A stretch of 64,000 bases of DNA from Oscillospiraceae bacterium (lineage in GTDB: Bacteria > Bacillota > Clostridia > Oscillospirales > Oscillospiraceae), in assembly GCA_022793685.1 (NCBI GenBank), contig JAAWDI010000030.1:1-64000 (forward strand). The letters are read 5' to 3'. Below, piece by piece: positions 1 to 8,001 of the stretch. The notes beneath the pieces are model-generated. The model searched no databases. It was not told the DNA's origin and saw only the letters and a list, made by a program, of their open reading frames with translations. Made by a program: the position numbers and the translations under genes. How positions within the stretch are numbered: position 1 is the stretch's first letter; each line of letters opens with the position of its first letter.

Positions 1-356
1 AGTACTGGGCGGGCACTTTCTGCCTGCTGGGGCATATGTTCCCATGTATGTTTCACTTTAAGGGCGGTAAGGGCATTCTTTCCGGCGGCACCATCGCCAT
101 TATGATGGACTGGCGAATTGCGCTGGTGGTGTGGGGCGGCTTTATCGTATTGGCCGCCGTTACCCGCTGGGTGTCCCTCGGCTCCATCTGGGCGTCGCTG
201 TCCTTTATTGTGGCTTCCTGGTTTGTGTACCGCGATATTGTCATTTTGATTTTGGCGGCCTTTATCGGTGGATTGGTGTTCTGGAAGCATCGGGGCAACC
301 TGAAGCGCATCTTGAAAGGGGAGGAGAGCAAGTTCTCCCTCCATAAAAAGAAGTAG
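1..356 (+). CDS. plsY: Glycerol-3-phosphate acyltransferase PlsY, C-terminal part
   Basis: The reading frame is open from base 3, so the gene starts before the window; the ATG at 36 in the ORF track is internal. PlsY is a membrane enzyme that moves the acyl group from acyl-phosphate to glycerol-3-phosphate, the first step of phosphatidic acid synthesis. The conserved loop GHMFPCMFHFKGGKG, with the phosphate-binding FKGGKG, is visible at the start, followed by three hydrophobic segments and a basic tail, the normal C-terminal layout. gpsA, which makes its substrate glycerol-3-phosphate, follows 47 nt later, so the two are probably co-transcribed. Confidence 0.92.
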   Translation, partial: YWAGTFCLLGHMFPCMFHFKGGKGILSGGTIAIMMDWRIALVVWGGFIVLAAVTRWVSLGSIWASLSFIVASWFVYRDIVILILAAFIGGLVFWKHRGNLKRILKGEESKFSLHKKK

Positions 357-403
357 GTTTCCGCCCGCGCCGGGCGTCTTAAAAAGACAAGGAGGAACCG
401 ACG

Positions 404-1408
404 ATGAAAATTACAGTCCTTGGCAGCGGCGGCTGGGGTACGGCTCTTGCTATGCTGCTGGTGGAGAACGGTCACGATGTGACCCTCTGGTCTTACAGCG
501 AGGAAGAAAGCCGCGTCCTGCGGGAAACGGGGGAGAACCCCATGCTGAAGGGCGTCCCGCTGCCGGAGGCTCTTCACTATGCCACCGACATGGCCTGCGT
601 GGCAGATTGCAATCTTGTGGTGTTAGCCACCCCGTCCTTCGCCATTCGTGAGACCGCCCGCAAGCTGAAGGCACATATGGCCCCCGGCACAGTGGTGGTT
701 TCCGTCTCCAAAGGGATTGAAAAGAACACCTCCTTGCGGCTCGACCAGGTCATTGAAGAGGAAGTGGGAGAAGCTCATCCGGTGGTGGCGCTGTGCGGCC
801 CGTCCCATGCCGAGGAGGTGGGCCGGGGCGTGCCCACCGGCGTAGTGGCGGCATCCACCTGTGAAGAGGCTGCAAAGACCGTACAGGACGCTTTTATGAG
901 TCCACGGTTCCGTGTATATGCCAGCCCAGACCCCGTGGGCGTAGAGCTGAGCGCGGCCTTGAAGAACGTCATCGCCCTGTGCGCCGGTATTTGTGACGGA
1001 CTGGGCTATGGCGATAACACCAAGGCCATGCTCATGACCCGCGGCCTGACGGAAACAGCCCGTCTGGGGGTGGCGCTGGGCGGCCATAAGGACACCTTTG
1101 CCGGATTGGCCGGCGTGGGCGACTTGATTGTCACCTGCTGTTCCATGCACTCCCGCAACCGCCGCTGCGGCATTCTGATTGGACAGGGCGTTCCGGTAGA
1201 GGACGCCATCAAACAAATCAACGGCGTGGTGGAGGGCTATTTCGCCACGGCCAACGCCAAAGCGCTGGCGGAAAAGACCGGCGTGGAGATGCCCATCACC
1301 GAGGCAGCCTATGCCGTGCTGTATGAGGGTAAGGACGTGAATTCCGTGGTCAAAGAGCTGATGACCCGCGAGAAGAAGAACGAGATTGAAGACGCAGGCT
1401 GGGGCTGA
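404..1408 (+). CDS. gpsA: NAD(P)H-dependent glycerol-3-phosphate dehydrogenase
   Basis: Reduces dihydroxyacetone phosphate to sn-glycerol-3-phosphate for phospholipid synthesis in the cytosol. The N-terminal Rossmann fold begins with GSGGWGTALA at residues 7-16. The C-terminal catalytic domain contains the family block ALKNVIALCAGICDG, whose lysine is the usual catalytic residue, and the GDNTKAML segment. At 334 residues it has normal family length. AAGGAGG precedes the ATG. It follows plsY, the acyltransferase that uses its product, and ends at a strong hairpin. Confidence 0.97.
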   Translation: MKITVLGSGGWGTALAMLLVENGHDVTLWSYSEEESRVLRETGENPMLKGVPLPEALHYATDMACVADCNLVVLATPSFAIRETARKLKAHMAPGTVVVSVSKGIEKNTSLRLDQVIEEEVGEAHPVVALCGPSHAEEVGRGVPTGVVAASTCEEAAKTVQDAFMSPRFRVYASPDPVGVELSAALKNVIALCAGICDGLGYGDNTKAMLMTRGLTETARLGVALGGHKDTFAGLAGVGDLIVTCCSMHSRNRRCGILIGQGVPVEDAIKQINGVVEGYFATANAKALAEKTGVEMPITEAAYAVLYEGKDVNSVVKELMTREKKNEIEDAGWG

Positions 1409-1420
1409 GGACAGCAAAAA

Positions 1421-1452
1421 GCGCCGCATCCGAAAGGATGCGGCGCTTTCAT
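1421..1452. terminator. Bidirectional terminator between gpsA and rpmB
   Basis: An 11-bp perfect stem GCGCCGCATCC/GGATGCGGCGC with a GAAA loop, flanked by A-rich sequence on the left and TTTCATTTT on the right. It can end gpsA on the plus strand and rpmB on the minus strand. Confidence 0.9.
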
Positions 1453-1468
1453 TTTGTCGTATGTGCAA

Positions 1469-1657
1469 TCACACAGCGCGGGTGACTTTACCCGAACGGA
1501 GGCATCTGGTGCAGACATACACATGGCGGGGGGACCCGTCCACGATTGCCTTGACGCGCTTCACATTAGGCTTCCAGGGACGGTTGGAACGGCGGTGGGA
1601 GTGGGAAACCTGAATGCCGAACACAACGCCCTTGTCGCAGAATTCACATTTGGCCAT
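1469..1657 (-). CDS. rpmB: Ribosomal protein bL28, zinc-binding (C+) form
   Basis: A 62-residue basic protein of the large ribosomal subunit. The family pattern SHSHRRSNRPWKPN is clear. Two CXXC pairs are present (CEFC near the N-terminus and CTRC near the C-terminus), so this is the zinc-coordinating C+ type, not the zinc-free paralogue. GAGGAGG lies upstream on the minus strand. Its own promoter faces that of hprK. No second L28 gene is visible here. Confidence 0.97.
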   Translation of the reverse strand: MAKCEFCDKGVVFGIQVSHSHRRSNRPWKPNVKRVKAIVDGSPRHVYVCTRCLRSGKVTRAV

Positions 1658-1709
1658 TTCGCTTGAACCTCCTCGCTTGTCATCTTACGCTTTAAAAGCA
1701 TCGGCTCAT

Positions 1710-1738
1710 ATAATAGCAGACAAAAAAGAAAAAAGCAA
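1710..1738 (-). promoter_or_regulatory. Sigma-A promoter of rpmB
   Basis: On the minus strand TTGCTT (1733-1738), a 17-nt spacer and TATTAT (1710-1715), about 50 nt upstream of the rpmB start. Confidence 0.7.
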
Positions 1739-1819
1739 GCGTTTTTGCAAAATTCCTTTGCTTTTTACCGCGTTAAGGGTAAACAGGGCAAGAAAACGCC
1801 CTGGAAGGGCGGAAAAGAG

Positions 1820-1848
1820 TTGTCAAACAAGCCTGCGGCGTATATACT
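1820..1848 (+). promoter_or_regulatory. Sigma-A promoter of the hprK operon
   Basis: TTGTCA (1820-1825), a 17-nt spacer and TATACT (1843-1848), about 80 nt before hprK. It would drive the long co-directional run that ends after dnaE. Confidence 0.75.
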
Positions 1849-1927
1849 GGAAATAACATTTACGAATCACACTGGCATACTATCGCCCTTTGCCGTTACC
1901 AAAGAATAGAGGGAGGCGCAAAACCTT

Positions 1928-2893
1928 ATGATGAACGAAACCGGAGTAAAGCTGACCGACATCATCGAGGAATTCAAGCTGGAGGTGCTCCACGCAGGCA
2001 CGGATATGGAGGAGTGCGTGGTTACCACCGAAAGCGTCAACCGTCCCGGATTGTCCCTCAGCGGATTTTTCGAGCATTTTGACGACAACCGGCTCCAGCT
2101 TATCGGCCGGCAGGAGACCGCCTACCTCACGACTTTGAGCGGCACGGAACGCCGGGAACGTTTCGCAGCCCTTTTTGCCCATCCCATTCCGGCCTTTATC
2201 ATCGCCCGGAACGGCGAGCCGTTCCCCGAATGCCTTGAGATGGCACGGCAGTGCGACCGCACGGTGCTGCGCACGCAGGAATCCACCTCCAGCCTGTTGA
2301 GCACCTTGGTGGTGTACCTGAAGGACTTTCTCACCCCCCGCATCACCCGCCACGGCGTGCTGGTGGAGGTCTACGGCGAAGGGTGCCTGCTGATGGGCGA
2401 ATCCGGCGTGGGCAAAAGCGAAACGGCGGTAGAGCTGCTGAAACGCGGCCACCGGCTGATTGCCGACGACGCGGTGGAAATCCGGCGCAGCGGAACCAGC
2501 CGTCTGGTGGGCAATTCTCCCGCCATCATCCGGCACTATATGGAGCTGCGGGGCATTGGGGTCATTGACGTGATGCGCCTGTTCGGTATGAGCGCCGTCC
2601 GAGATGAGAAATACATCGACCTTGTTATCAATCTGGAGCAGTGGGACAGCACCAAGGCTTATGACCGGCTGGGCATCGACCGGCAGTTCACCGAGCTTTT
2701 AGGGGTAAACATTCCTTCTATCACAGTGCCGGTGCGTCCGGGACGAAACCTGGCCGTTATCGTGGAGGTGGCCGCTATGAACAACCGCGATAAGCGGATG
2801 GGCTTCAATGCGGCGGAGGAGCTGACCGAGCGTATGAGCGGCATCATGACCAAAGTGGACCGCCCATACCGCACGGGAGGCTACCGAAAATGA
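1928..2893 (+). CDS. hprK: HPr kinase/phosphorylase
   Basis: Bifunctional enzyme that phosphorylates and dephosphorylates the seryl residue (Ser46) of HPr, controlling carbon catabolite repression in Firmicutes. The N-terminal receptor-like domain (about residues 1-130) is followed by a Walker A P-loop GESGVGKSETA (around residue 157) and the family signature LRGIGVIDVMRLFG. At 321 residues it has normal length. GGGAGG lies 11 nt before the first of two tandem ATGs; either could start. The last four bases overlap the ROK kinase gene (ATGA), which suggests translational coupling. Confidence 0.96.
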   Translation: MMNETGVKLTDIIEEFKLEVLHAGTDMEECVVTTESVNRPGLSLSGFFEHFDDNRLQLIGRQETAYLTTLSGTERRERFAALFAHPIPAFIIARNGEPFPECLEMARQCDRTVLRTQESTSSLLSTLVVYLKDFLTPRITRHGVLVEVYGEGCLLMGESGVGKSETAVELLKRGHRLIADDAVEIRRSGTSRLVGNSPAIIRHYMELRGIGVIDVMRLFGMSAVRDEKYIDLVINLEQWDSTKAYDRLGIDRQFTELLGVNIPSITVPVRPGRNLAVIVEVAAMNNRDKRMGFNAAEELTERMSGIMTKVDRPYRTGGYRK

Positions 2894-3834
2894 AAATCGG
2901 CATCGATGTAGGGGGCACCAATCTGGCGGCCGGCGTGGTGGACGGCGAGGGGAATATCCTCGCCCGCGCCAGCACGCCTACGGCGGCAAACCGTACCCCA
3001 GAGGAGATATGCGCCGACATTGTGCGCGTGGCAAAGGAGGCGGCGGAGCGAAGCGGCGTTCCGCTTGACCAAATCGAAGGAGTGGGCATGGGCGTTCCCG
3101 GCGCTATCAGCAGCGCTGAGGGGGTCATCTACCACAGTCCCAATATCCCCTTTGACCATACGCCGGTGCGGACGCTGTTCCGGCAGGCGTGGGATATTCC
3201 CGTTTATCTGGGCAACGACGCAAGCTGCGCTGCGCTGGCAGAGCATTTTGTGGGAGCCGCGAAGGGATGTGGCAGCGCGGTTATTGTCACCCTTGGCACC
3301 GGTATCGGCGGCGGTATCATTTTGGGCGGCAGGCTCTTTGTCGGCGCCAACGAAGCGGGCGCGGAGATAGGACACATGGCGGTGGAAGCCACCGATGGCT
3401 GGCAATGCGGCTGCGGGCGCAGGGGCTGCTGGGAGGCTTACGGTTCCGCCACAGGGCTGAAGCGCATCACGCGTGAAGAAATGGAAGCGGAGCCGGACAG
3501 TCTCATGTGGGAATTGACGGGAGGCGACAGCGGCCACGTCAGCGGGCGCACTTCCTTTGAAGCGGCAGCACGGGGCGACGCGGCGGGCAAGCGGGCGGTT
3601 GACCGCTATCTCCGCTATCTGGCCGTAGGCATTGCCAATCTCATCAATATTTTGCAGCCCGAAATTATTTGCCTTGGGGGCGGAATCAGCAACGAAAAGG
3701 ATGAAAACTTTTTGCTGCCTTTGCGGAAACTGGTAGAGGGGGAGCGCTTCACTCATGAAGGCCCCCAGACCCGCATTGTCAAAGCCAAGCTGGGCAATGA
3801 TGCGGGCATTATCGGAGCGGCCCTGCTGGAATGA
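2890..3834 (+). CDS. ROK-family sugar kinase, probably glucokinase
   Basis: Phosphorylates a hexose, most likely glucose, with ATP in the cytosol. It opens with the phosphate-binding DVGGTNLA, carries the GTGIGGG loop, and has the ROK metal site EIGHM plus CGCGRRGCWE, where the cysteines and histidine bind zinc. At 314 residues it fits the glucokinase branch. It lacks an N-terminal HTH, so it is a kinase rather than a ROK repressor. It overlaps hprK by four bases, placing sugar phosphorylation beside the sensor of glycolytic flux. Substrate is inferred; N-acetylglucosamine or mannose are alternatives. Confidence 0.9.
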   Translation: MKIGIDVGGTNLAAGVVDGEGNILARASTPTAANRTPEEICADIVRVAKEAAERSGVPLDQIEGVGMGVPGAISSAEGVIYHSPNIPFDHTPVRTLFRQAWDIPVYLGNDASCAALAEHFVGAAKGCGSAVIVTLGTGIGGGIILGGRLFVGANEAGAEIGHMAVEATDGWQCGCGRRGCWEAYGSATGLKRITREEMEAEPDSLMWELTGGDSGHVSGRTSFEAAARGDAAGKRAVDRYLRYLAVGIANLINILQPEIICLGGGISNEKDENFLLPLRKLVEGERFTHEGPQTRIVKAKLGNDAGIIGAALLE

Positions 3835-3880
3835 CGGCCGCTCCGCTCCATTTTGAAACAACTGCGGGAGGACTGCCGAA

Positions 3881-4798
3881 ATGTTGGATTTTTCCGCCTT
3901 GATTAAAACCCTGCAAACCGCCTTTCCTGCGCTGGAGCTGCGGGAGCGGGAACCGATGAGCGCCCACACCTCCTTTCGCATCGGCGGCCCGGCGCGGCTG
4001 ATGGCTGTCCCAGCCACGGAGGAGGAGGCCATCGGGGCCGCCGCAGCAGCAAAAAAGTTGGGTATCCCTGTTATCTGGATGGGCAACGGCTCCAACCTGC
4101 TGGTCTCTGACGATGGGGTGGCGGCGCTGGTTATCAAAACAGCGGAGCGCATGAATCAAATTAGCTTGAGCGGAGAGGGCGAGCTGACCGCGGGGAGCGG
4201 CGTCCTGCTGTCCCGTCTGGCGGTGTTTGCCTGCGAGCACGGTCTTACAGGTCTGGAATTTGCCCACGGTATCCCCGGCACGCTAGGGGGAGCGGTCACC
4301 ATGAACGCGGGGGCTTATGACGGGGAGATGTCGCAGGTGCTTCGCTCTGTCCGGCATGTTTCGGAGGACGGAACGGTGGAAGAGCTTCCGGCGGAGAAGC
4401 TGAAGCTGGGCTACCGTACCAGCATATATAGCGACGGCAAGCGCTTGATTTTATTGGCTAAACTGGCGCTCAAGCCAGGAAATCGGGATACCATCCGCGC
4501 TAAAATGGATGAGCTGCGGGAGAGGCGTACGTCCAAGCAACCGCTGGAGTATCCCAGCGCAGGCAGTATGTTCAAACGCCCGCCCGGACACTTTGCGGGG
4601 GCGCTCATTGACCAGTGCGGTTTGCGGGGCTTTACCGTGGGTGGCGCGCAGGTATCGGAAAAACACGCGGGCTTTGTTATCAACCGGGGCGGCGCAACGT
4701 GCCGTGACGTGTTGGAGCTGGTGCAGGCCGTGCAGCGTACCGTGGAGGAGCGTACCGGCGTCCGGCTTGAGATGGAAGTTAAGACGCTGGGGCTTTGA
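3881..4798 (+). CDS. murB: UDP-N-acetylenolpyruvoylglucosamine reductase MurB
   Basis: FAD enzyme that reduces UDP-GlcNAc-enolpyruvate to UDP-MurNAc with NADPH, the second committed step of peptidoglycan synthesis. The FAD-binding type-4 domain shows GNGSNLLVSDDG, the GIPGTLGGAVTMNAGAYDGE block and the YRTS arginine motif. PSAGSMFKRP contains the serine that protonates the intermediate, and the C-terminal LEMEV supplies the usual glutamate. 305 residues is normal. GGGAGG precedes the ATG. It sits between the sugar kinase and rapZ as in many Clostridia. Confidence 0.97.
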   Translation: MLDFSALIKTLQTAFPALELREREPMSAHTSFRIGGPARLMAVPATEEEAIGAAAAAKKLGIPVIWMGNGSNLLVSDDGVAALVIKTAERMNQISLSGEGELTAGSGVLLSRLAVFACEHGLTGLEFAHGIPGTLGGAVTMNAGAYDGEMSQVLRSVRHVSEDGTVEELPAEKLKLGYRTSIYSDGKRLILLAKLALKPGNRDTIRAKMDELRERRTSKQPLEYPSAGSMFKRPPGHFAGALIDQCGLRGFTVGGAQVSEKHAGFVINRGGATCRDVLELVQAVQRTVEERTGVRLEMEVKTLGL

Positions 4799-4823
4799 CC
4801 ACAGCGTAAAGTGAGGTGTTCCC

Positions 4824-5684
4824 ATGGAATTTGTCATTGTGTCCGGTCTTTCCGGGGCAGGCAAAAGCAAAGCCGTAGAATTTATGGAGGACATGGGCTT
4901 CTTCTGCGTGGACAATCTGCCCGCGCCGCTGATTCCCAAGTTTGCGGAGCTGTGTATGGCAGGCCACGGTGAATATGAGCGTGTGGCATTGGTCACTGAC
5001 ATTCGGGGCGGCGGAAATTTCGATGGCCTCTTTCAGGCGCTGGACGCCTTAAACGCCATGAACTGCGACTATAAAATCCTGTTTGTAGAGGCCAACGAGG
5101 AGACCATCATCAAACGGTATAAGGAGACCCGCCGGAACCATCCCCTGTCCCATGAGGGAAGCTCCCTTCAGGAAGCGGTGGCGGCAGAGCGGGAGATGCT
5201 TGCTCCTGTGCGGGCGCGGGCGGCCTATATCATCGACACCTCGACGCTCTCCACCGCCAAGCTGCGGGGAGAGGTGCTTCGCTTATTCGGCAGGGAAAGC
5301 GATGAAAAGGCCGTGAGCATCAACGTGCTCTCCTTTGGCTTCAAGTATGGTCTGCCCATTGAGGCCGACTTGGTGCTGGATGTACGTTTTCTTCCTAACC
5401 CCTTTTATGTACCGGAGCTTCGCAATAAGACCGGTATCAGCGATGATGTGTACCACTATGTGATGGACACTGCGTCGGCCAAGGAATTTATGCAGCGGCT
5501 GGAAAAGCTCTTTGAGTTCCTGCTGCCCCAATATGTAGAAGAGGGTAAGAGTGCGCTGGTCATCGCGGTGGGCTGTACGGGCGGAAAGCACCGGTCTGTG
5601 TCGGTCACCCGTGCGCTGGCCGCGTATATCCGTCAGAAGGGGTACAGCGTTTCAGAGAACCATCGGGATATGACAAGAGCATGA
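4824..5684 (+). CDS. rapZ: RapZ/YvcJ family nucleotide-binding protein
   Basis: P-loop ATPase/GTPase. In enterobacteria RapZ senses GlcN6P and guides RNase E; the Bacillus homologue YvcJ binds nucleotides and affects competence. The exact role here is unknown. Walker A GLSGAGKS is at residues 8-15, VDNLP follows, and the C-terminal domain ends with the signature GCTGGKHRSV. Length 286 is typical. The order rapZ-yvcK-whiA is strongly conserved in Gram-positive bacteria and supports the assignment. Confidence 0.94.
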   Translation: MEFVIVSGLSGAGKSKAVEFMEDMGFFCVDNLPAPLIPKFAELCMAGHGEYERVALVTDIRGGGNFDGLFQALDALNAMNCDYKILFVEANEETIIKRYKETRRNHPLSHEGSSLQEAVAAEREMLAPVRARAAYIIDTSTLSTAKLRGEVLRLFGRESDEKAVSINVLSFGFKYGLPIEADLVLDVRFLPNPFYVPELRNKTGISDDVYHYVMDTASAKEFMQRLEKLFEFLLPQYVEEGKSALVIAVGCTGGKHRSVSVTRALAAYIRQKGYSVSENHRDMTRA

Positions 5685-5713
5685 GGAGCAGAGCGCCAAA
5701 GGAGGCGTAGACG

Positions 5714-6772
5714 ATGCAAGCAGCACCCGAGCGGGTGGAACGGCGCAGGGACGGAGGCCCCAAGGTGGTTGCCATTGGCGGCGGCACCGGACTTTCTACC
5801 ATGCTGCGCGGCCTGAAGAATTATACAGACAACCTGACTGCCATCGTTACCGTCACCGATGACGGCGGCGGCAGCGGTATGCTGCGGCATGACCTGAATA
5901 TGCCGCCGCCGGGGGACATCCGCCACTGCATGGAGGCGCTCTCCAATGTGGAGCCAATCATGCAGCAGCTTCTGTCTTACCGTTTTGCGGAGGGCAGCCT
6001 GACAGGGCAGTCCTTCGGCAATCTTCTGCTGGCGGCTCTCAACGGCATCTCCGATTCCTTCGACCAGGCGGTGGAACGGATGAGCGAGGTTTTGGCCATC
6101 AGCGGTAGGGTGCTGCCGGTGACCAATGCCAATGTGGCGCTGGAGGCCATCTTTGAAAACGGCGCCCGCGTGGTGGGAGAGTCCAAGATATTCCGTTTCA
6201 AGAAGGAGCAGGACTGCCGGATTGCACGGGTAGCGCTTCAGCCGGGGCGCGCGGCGGCCTTGCCTGCGGCTCTGCGGGCCATTGAGGAGGCGGACCTTAT
6301 CCTGATGGGGCCGGGGAGCCTTTATACCAGCGTAATTCCGAACCTGTTGGTGGACGGCGTGACGGAAGCGCTGTGCCAGTCGGACGCGCTAAAGGTGTAT
6401 ATCTGCAATATCATGACCCAGGACGGCGAAACGGAGGGTATGACGGCGGGCGACCATGTAGCCGCCCTGATGGAGCATGGAGACCGGTGCATCGTGGATA
6501 TTTGCCTGGCGAACTCTGCACAAGTCAGTCCAGAGCTTCAACAGCGGTATCGGGAAGAGGACGCCGCGCCCATCCATATTGACCGGGAACGGCTGCAATC
6601 GCTTGGCGTAGAGCTGGTGGAACGCCCGCTGACCACGGAACATTCCAATTTGGCGCGGCATTCATCCGCCCTGTTGGCGGCCGCCGTTATGGAGCTTTAT
6701 GACGAGCGCGCCATGCGTATTTTCAACCAAGAGGACGAGTACATCATTGAAAGCAACGGGAAGCAGAGGTGA
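5714..6772 (+). CDS. yvcK: Gluconeogenesis factor YvcK (CofD-like fold)
   Basis: YvcK proteins bind UDP-sugars and are needed for growth on gluconeogenic carbon sources and for peptidoglycan balance in Bacillus and Mycobacterium. The N-terminus AIGGGTGLSTMLRGLK, TDDGGGSG and PPGDIRHC are family hallmarks. AAAGGAGG is placed well for the ATG. At 352 residues it is slightly longer than the core because of a charged N-terminal lead. It lies 29 nt after rapZ and its TGA touches the translation signals of whiA. Confidence 0.95.
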   Translation: MQAAPERVERRRDGGPKVVAIGGGTGLSTMLRGLKNYTDNLTAIVTVTDDGGGSGMLRHDLNMPPPGDIRHCMEALSNVEPIMQQLLSYRFAEGSLTGQSFGNLLLAALNGISDSFDQAVERMSEVLAISGRVLPVTNANVALEAIFENGARVVGESKIFRFKKEQDCRIARVALQPGRAAALPAALRAIEEADLILMGPGSLYTSVIPNLLVDGVTEALCQSDALKVYICNIMTQDGETEGMTAGDHVAALMEHGDRCIVDICLANSAQVSPELQQRYREEDAAPIHIDRERLQSLGVELVERPLTTEHSNLARHSSALLAAAVMELYDERAMRIFNQEDEYIIESNGKQR

Positions 6773-6778
6773 GTGGAT

Positions 6779-7675
6779 ATGTCGTTTTCCGCCCAGACCA
6801 AGCGGGAGCTGTGCCGCACATCGGCGGGACAGAAGGGGCTTGCCCAGGCGGAGGCTTACGGCGTCCTGCTTTACAGCAACAGCTTTTCGCCGTCTGTAAT
6901 TCGTATTATCACGGAATGCGAAGCGTTTGCCCAATGGCTTCCCACCTTGTTTTATAAGGCGTTTAAGCTGCGCTTTGACCAACAGCCGGAGCAGGGGGCA
7001 GTCGGCAAGCAGACCTTCCTGCTCACTCAGCCTGAAAAAATTGAAACCGTTTGCGAGGCCTATGGCCTTGACCTGTCTGGCCAGGTGGCGCACCATGTGA
7101 ATTTTGCCGCGCTGGAGGATGAGGCCCGGCGTATTGCCTTTTTTCGCGGGGCCTTTCTGGCGGGGGGGTCCGTCACGGCGCCGGAAAAGCGCTATCATTT
7201 GGAACTGACCACCCCTCATTTCAACGTGAGCCGAGAGGTGGGAACGCTGATGCAGGAGGCAGGCTTTGAACCGAAAAGCACTACCCGCAAATCCAACTAT
7301 ATCCTGTACTTTAAGCAGAGCGAAGCCATTGAGGATTTCCTGACCGCCATCGGCGCGCCCGTGGCCGCCATGGAAATTATGAACGCCAAGCTGGAAAAGA
7401 ACCTGCGTTCTTCCGTGAACCGGCGGGTGAACTGTGACGCCGCCAATCTGGACAAGACGGTGGATGCGTCCATGGCGCAGGCGGAGGCCATCCGAAGATT
7501 GGAAAAAACGGTGGGCTTGGACAGCTTGCCGGACAAGCTTCAGGAGGCGGCGCGTCTGCGGTTGGAGCATCCTGAGCTGGCCTTGACCCAACTGGCGGCG
7601 CTGTGCGACCCGCCTGTGACAAAATCCTGTTTGAATCATCGCCTGCGCAAGCTTGTTGCGCTTTCGCAGCCTTGA
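6779..7675 (+). CDS. whiA: DNA-binding sporulation/cell-division regulator WhiA
   Basis: WhiA has an N-terminal LAGLIDADG-endonuclease-like domain without nuclease activity and a C-terminal helix-turn-helix. It regulates sporulation septation in Streptomyces and affects division in Bacillus. I start it at the ATG at 6779 (MSFSAQTKREL, the usual family opening) rather than the GTG at 6773, because AGAGGTGAG lies just upstream of it. The central FFRGAFLAGGSV block and the C-terminal HPELALTQLAALCDPPVTKSCLNHRLRKL helix-turn-helix region are clear. No crh/HPr gene follows, unlike in many relatives. Confidence 0.95.
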   Translation: MSFSAQTKRELCRTSAGQKGLAQAEAYGVLLYSNSFSPSVIRIITECEAFAQWLPTLFYKAFKLRFDQQPEQGAVGKQTFLLTQPEKIETVCEAYGLDLSGQVAHHVNFAALEDEARRIAFFRGAFLAGGSVTAPEKRYHLELTTPHFNVSREVGTLMQEAGFEPKSTTRKSNYILYFKQSEAIEDFLTAIGAPVAAMEIMNAKLEKNLRSSVNRRVNCDAANLDKTVDASMAQAEAIRRLEKTVGLDSLPDKLQEAARLRLEHPELALTQLAALCDPPVTKSCLNHRLRKLVALSQP

Positions 7676-7705
7676 GATATGTAAAGATGTGGAGGAAGAA
7701 AAACC

Positions 7706-7966
7706 ATGAGAATCAATCGAATTTGGATGCGGCTGAATATTCTGGCGGCGGCAATTATGCTGGTCGTCCTGATTTACTGTTTCATCAAAAAAGACGCCAC
7801 GCTCCTGCGCCTCCCGCTGGTGGTATGGTTTCTGACCTATGTTCTGCGCCTGATGAACAATAAGTGCAAGGCCTGCGGCCAAAATTTCAGCGACAAGACA
7901 TGGAAGGACGCGGGCGGCGGCTATAAAATCTGTCCCAAGTGCGGCACTCGCCATCAGATTATCTGA
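7706..7966 (+). CDS. Small membrane protein with C-terminal zinc ribbon
   Basis: 86 residues, not recognised by name. Two hydrophobic helices (about residues 11-25 and 32-48) are followed by a soluble tail with CKAC and CPKC, a four-cysteine zinc ribbon on the cytoplasmic or outer face. AGGAAG precedes the ATG. It sits between whiA and dnaE, 30 and 35 nt away, so it is probably transcribed with them. Function unknown. Confidence 0.75.
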   Translation: MRINRIWMRLNILAAAIMLVVLIYCFIKKDATLLRLPLVVWFLTYVLRLMNNKCKACGQNFSDKTWKDAGGGYKICPKCGTRHQII

Positions 7967-8001
7967 TGTGCCTGCAATAACCGGAAAAGGAGGCGGCAGA
8001 T

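Noticed and set aside
2251-2568. Frame-shifted ORF inside hprK
   Set aside because: Shadow frame; hprK is intact with full-length motifs.
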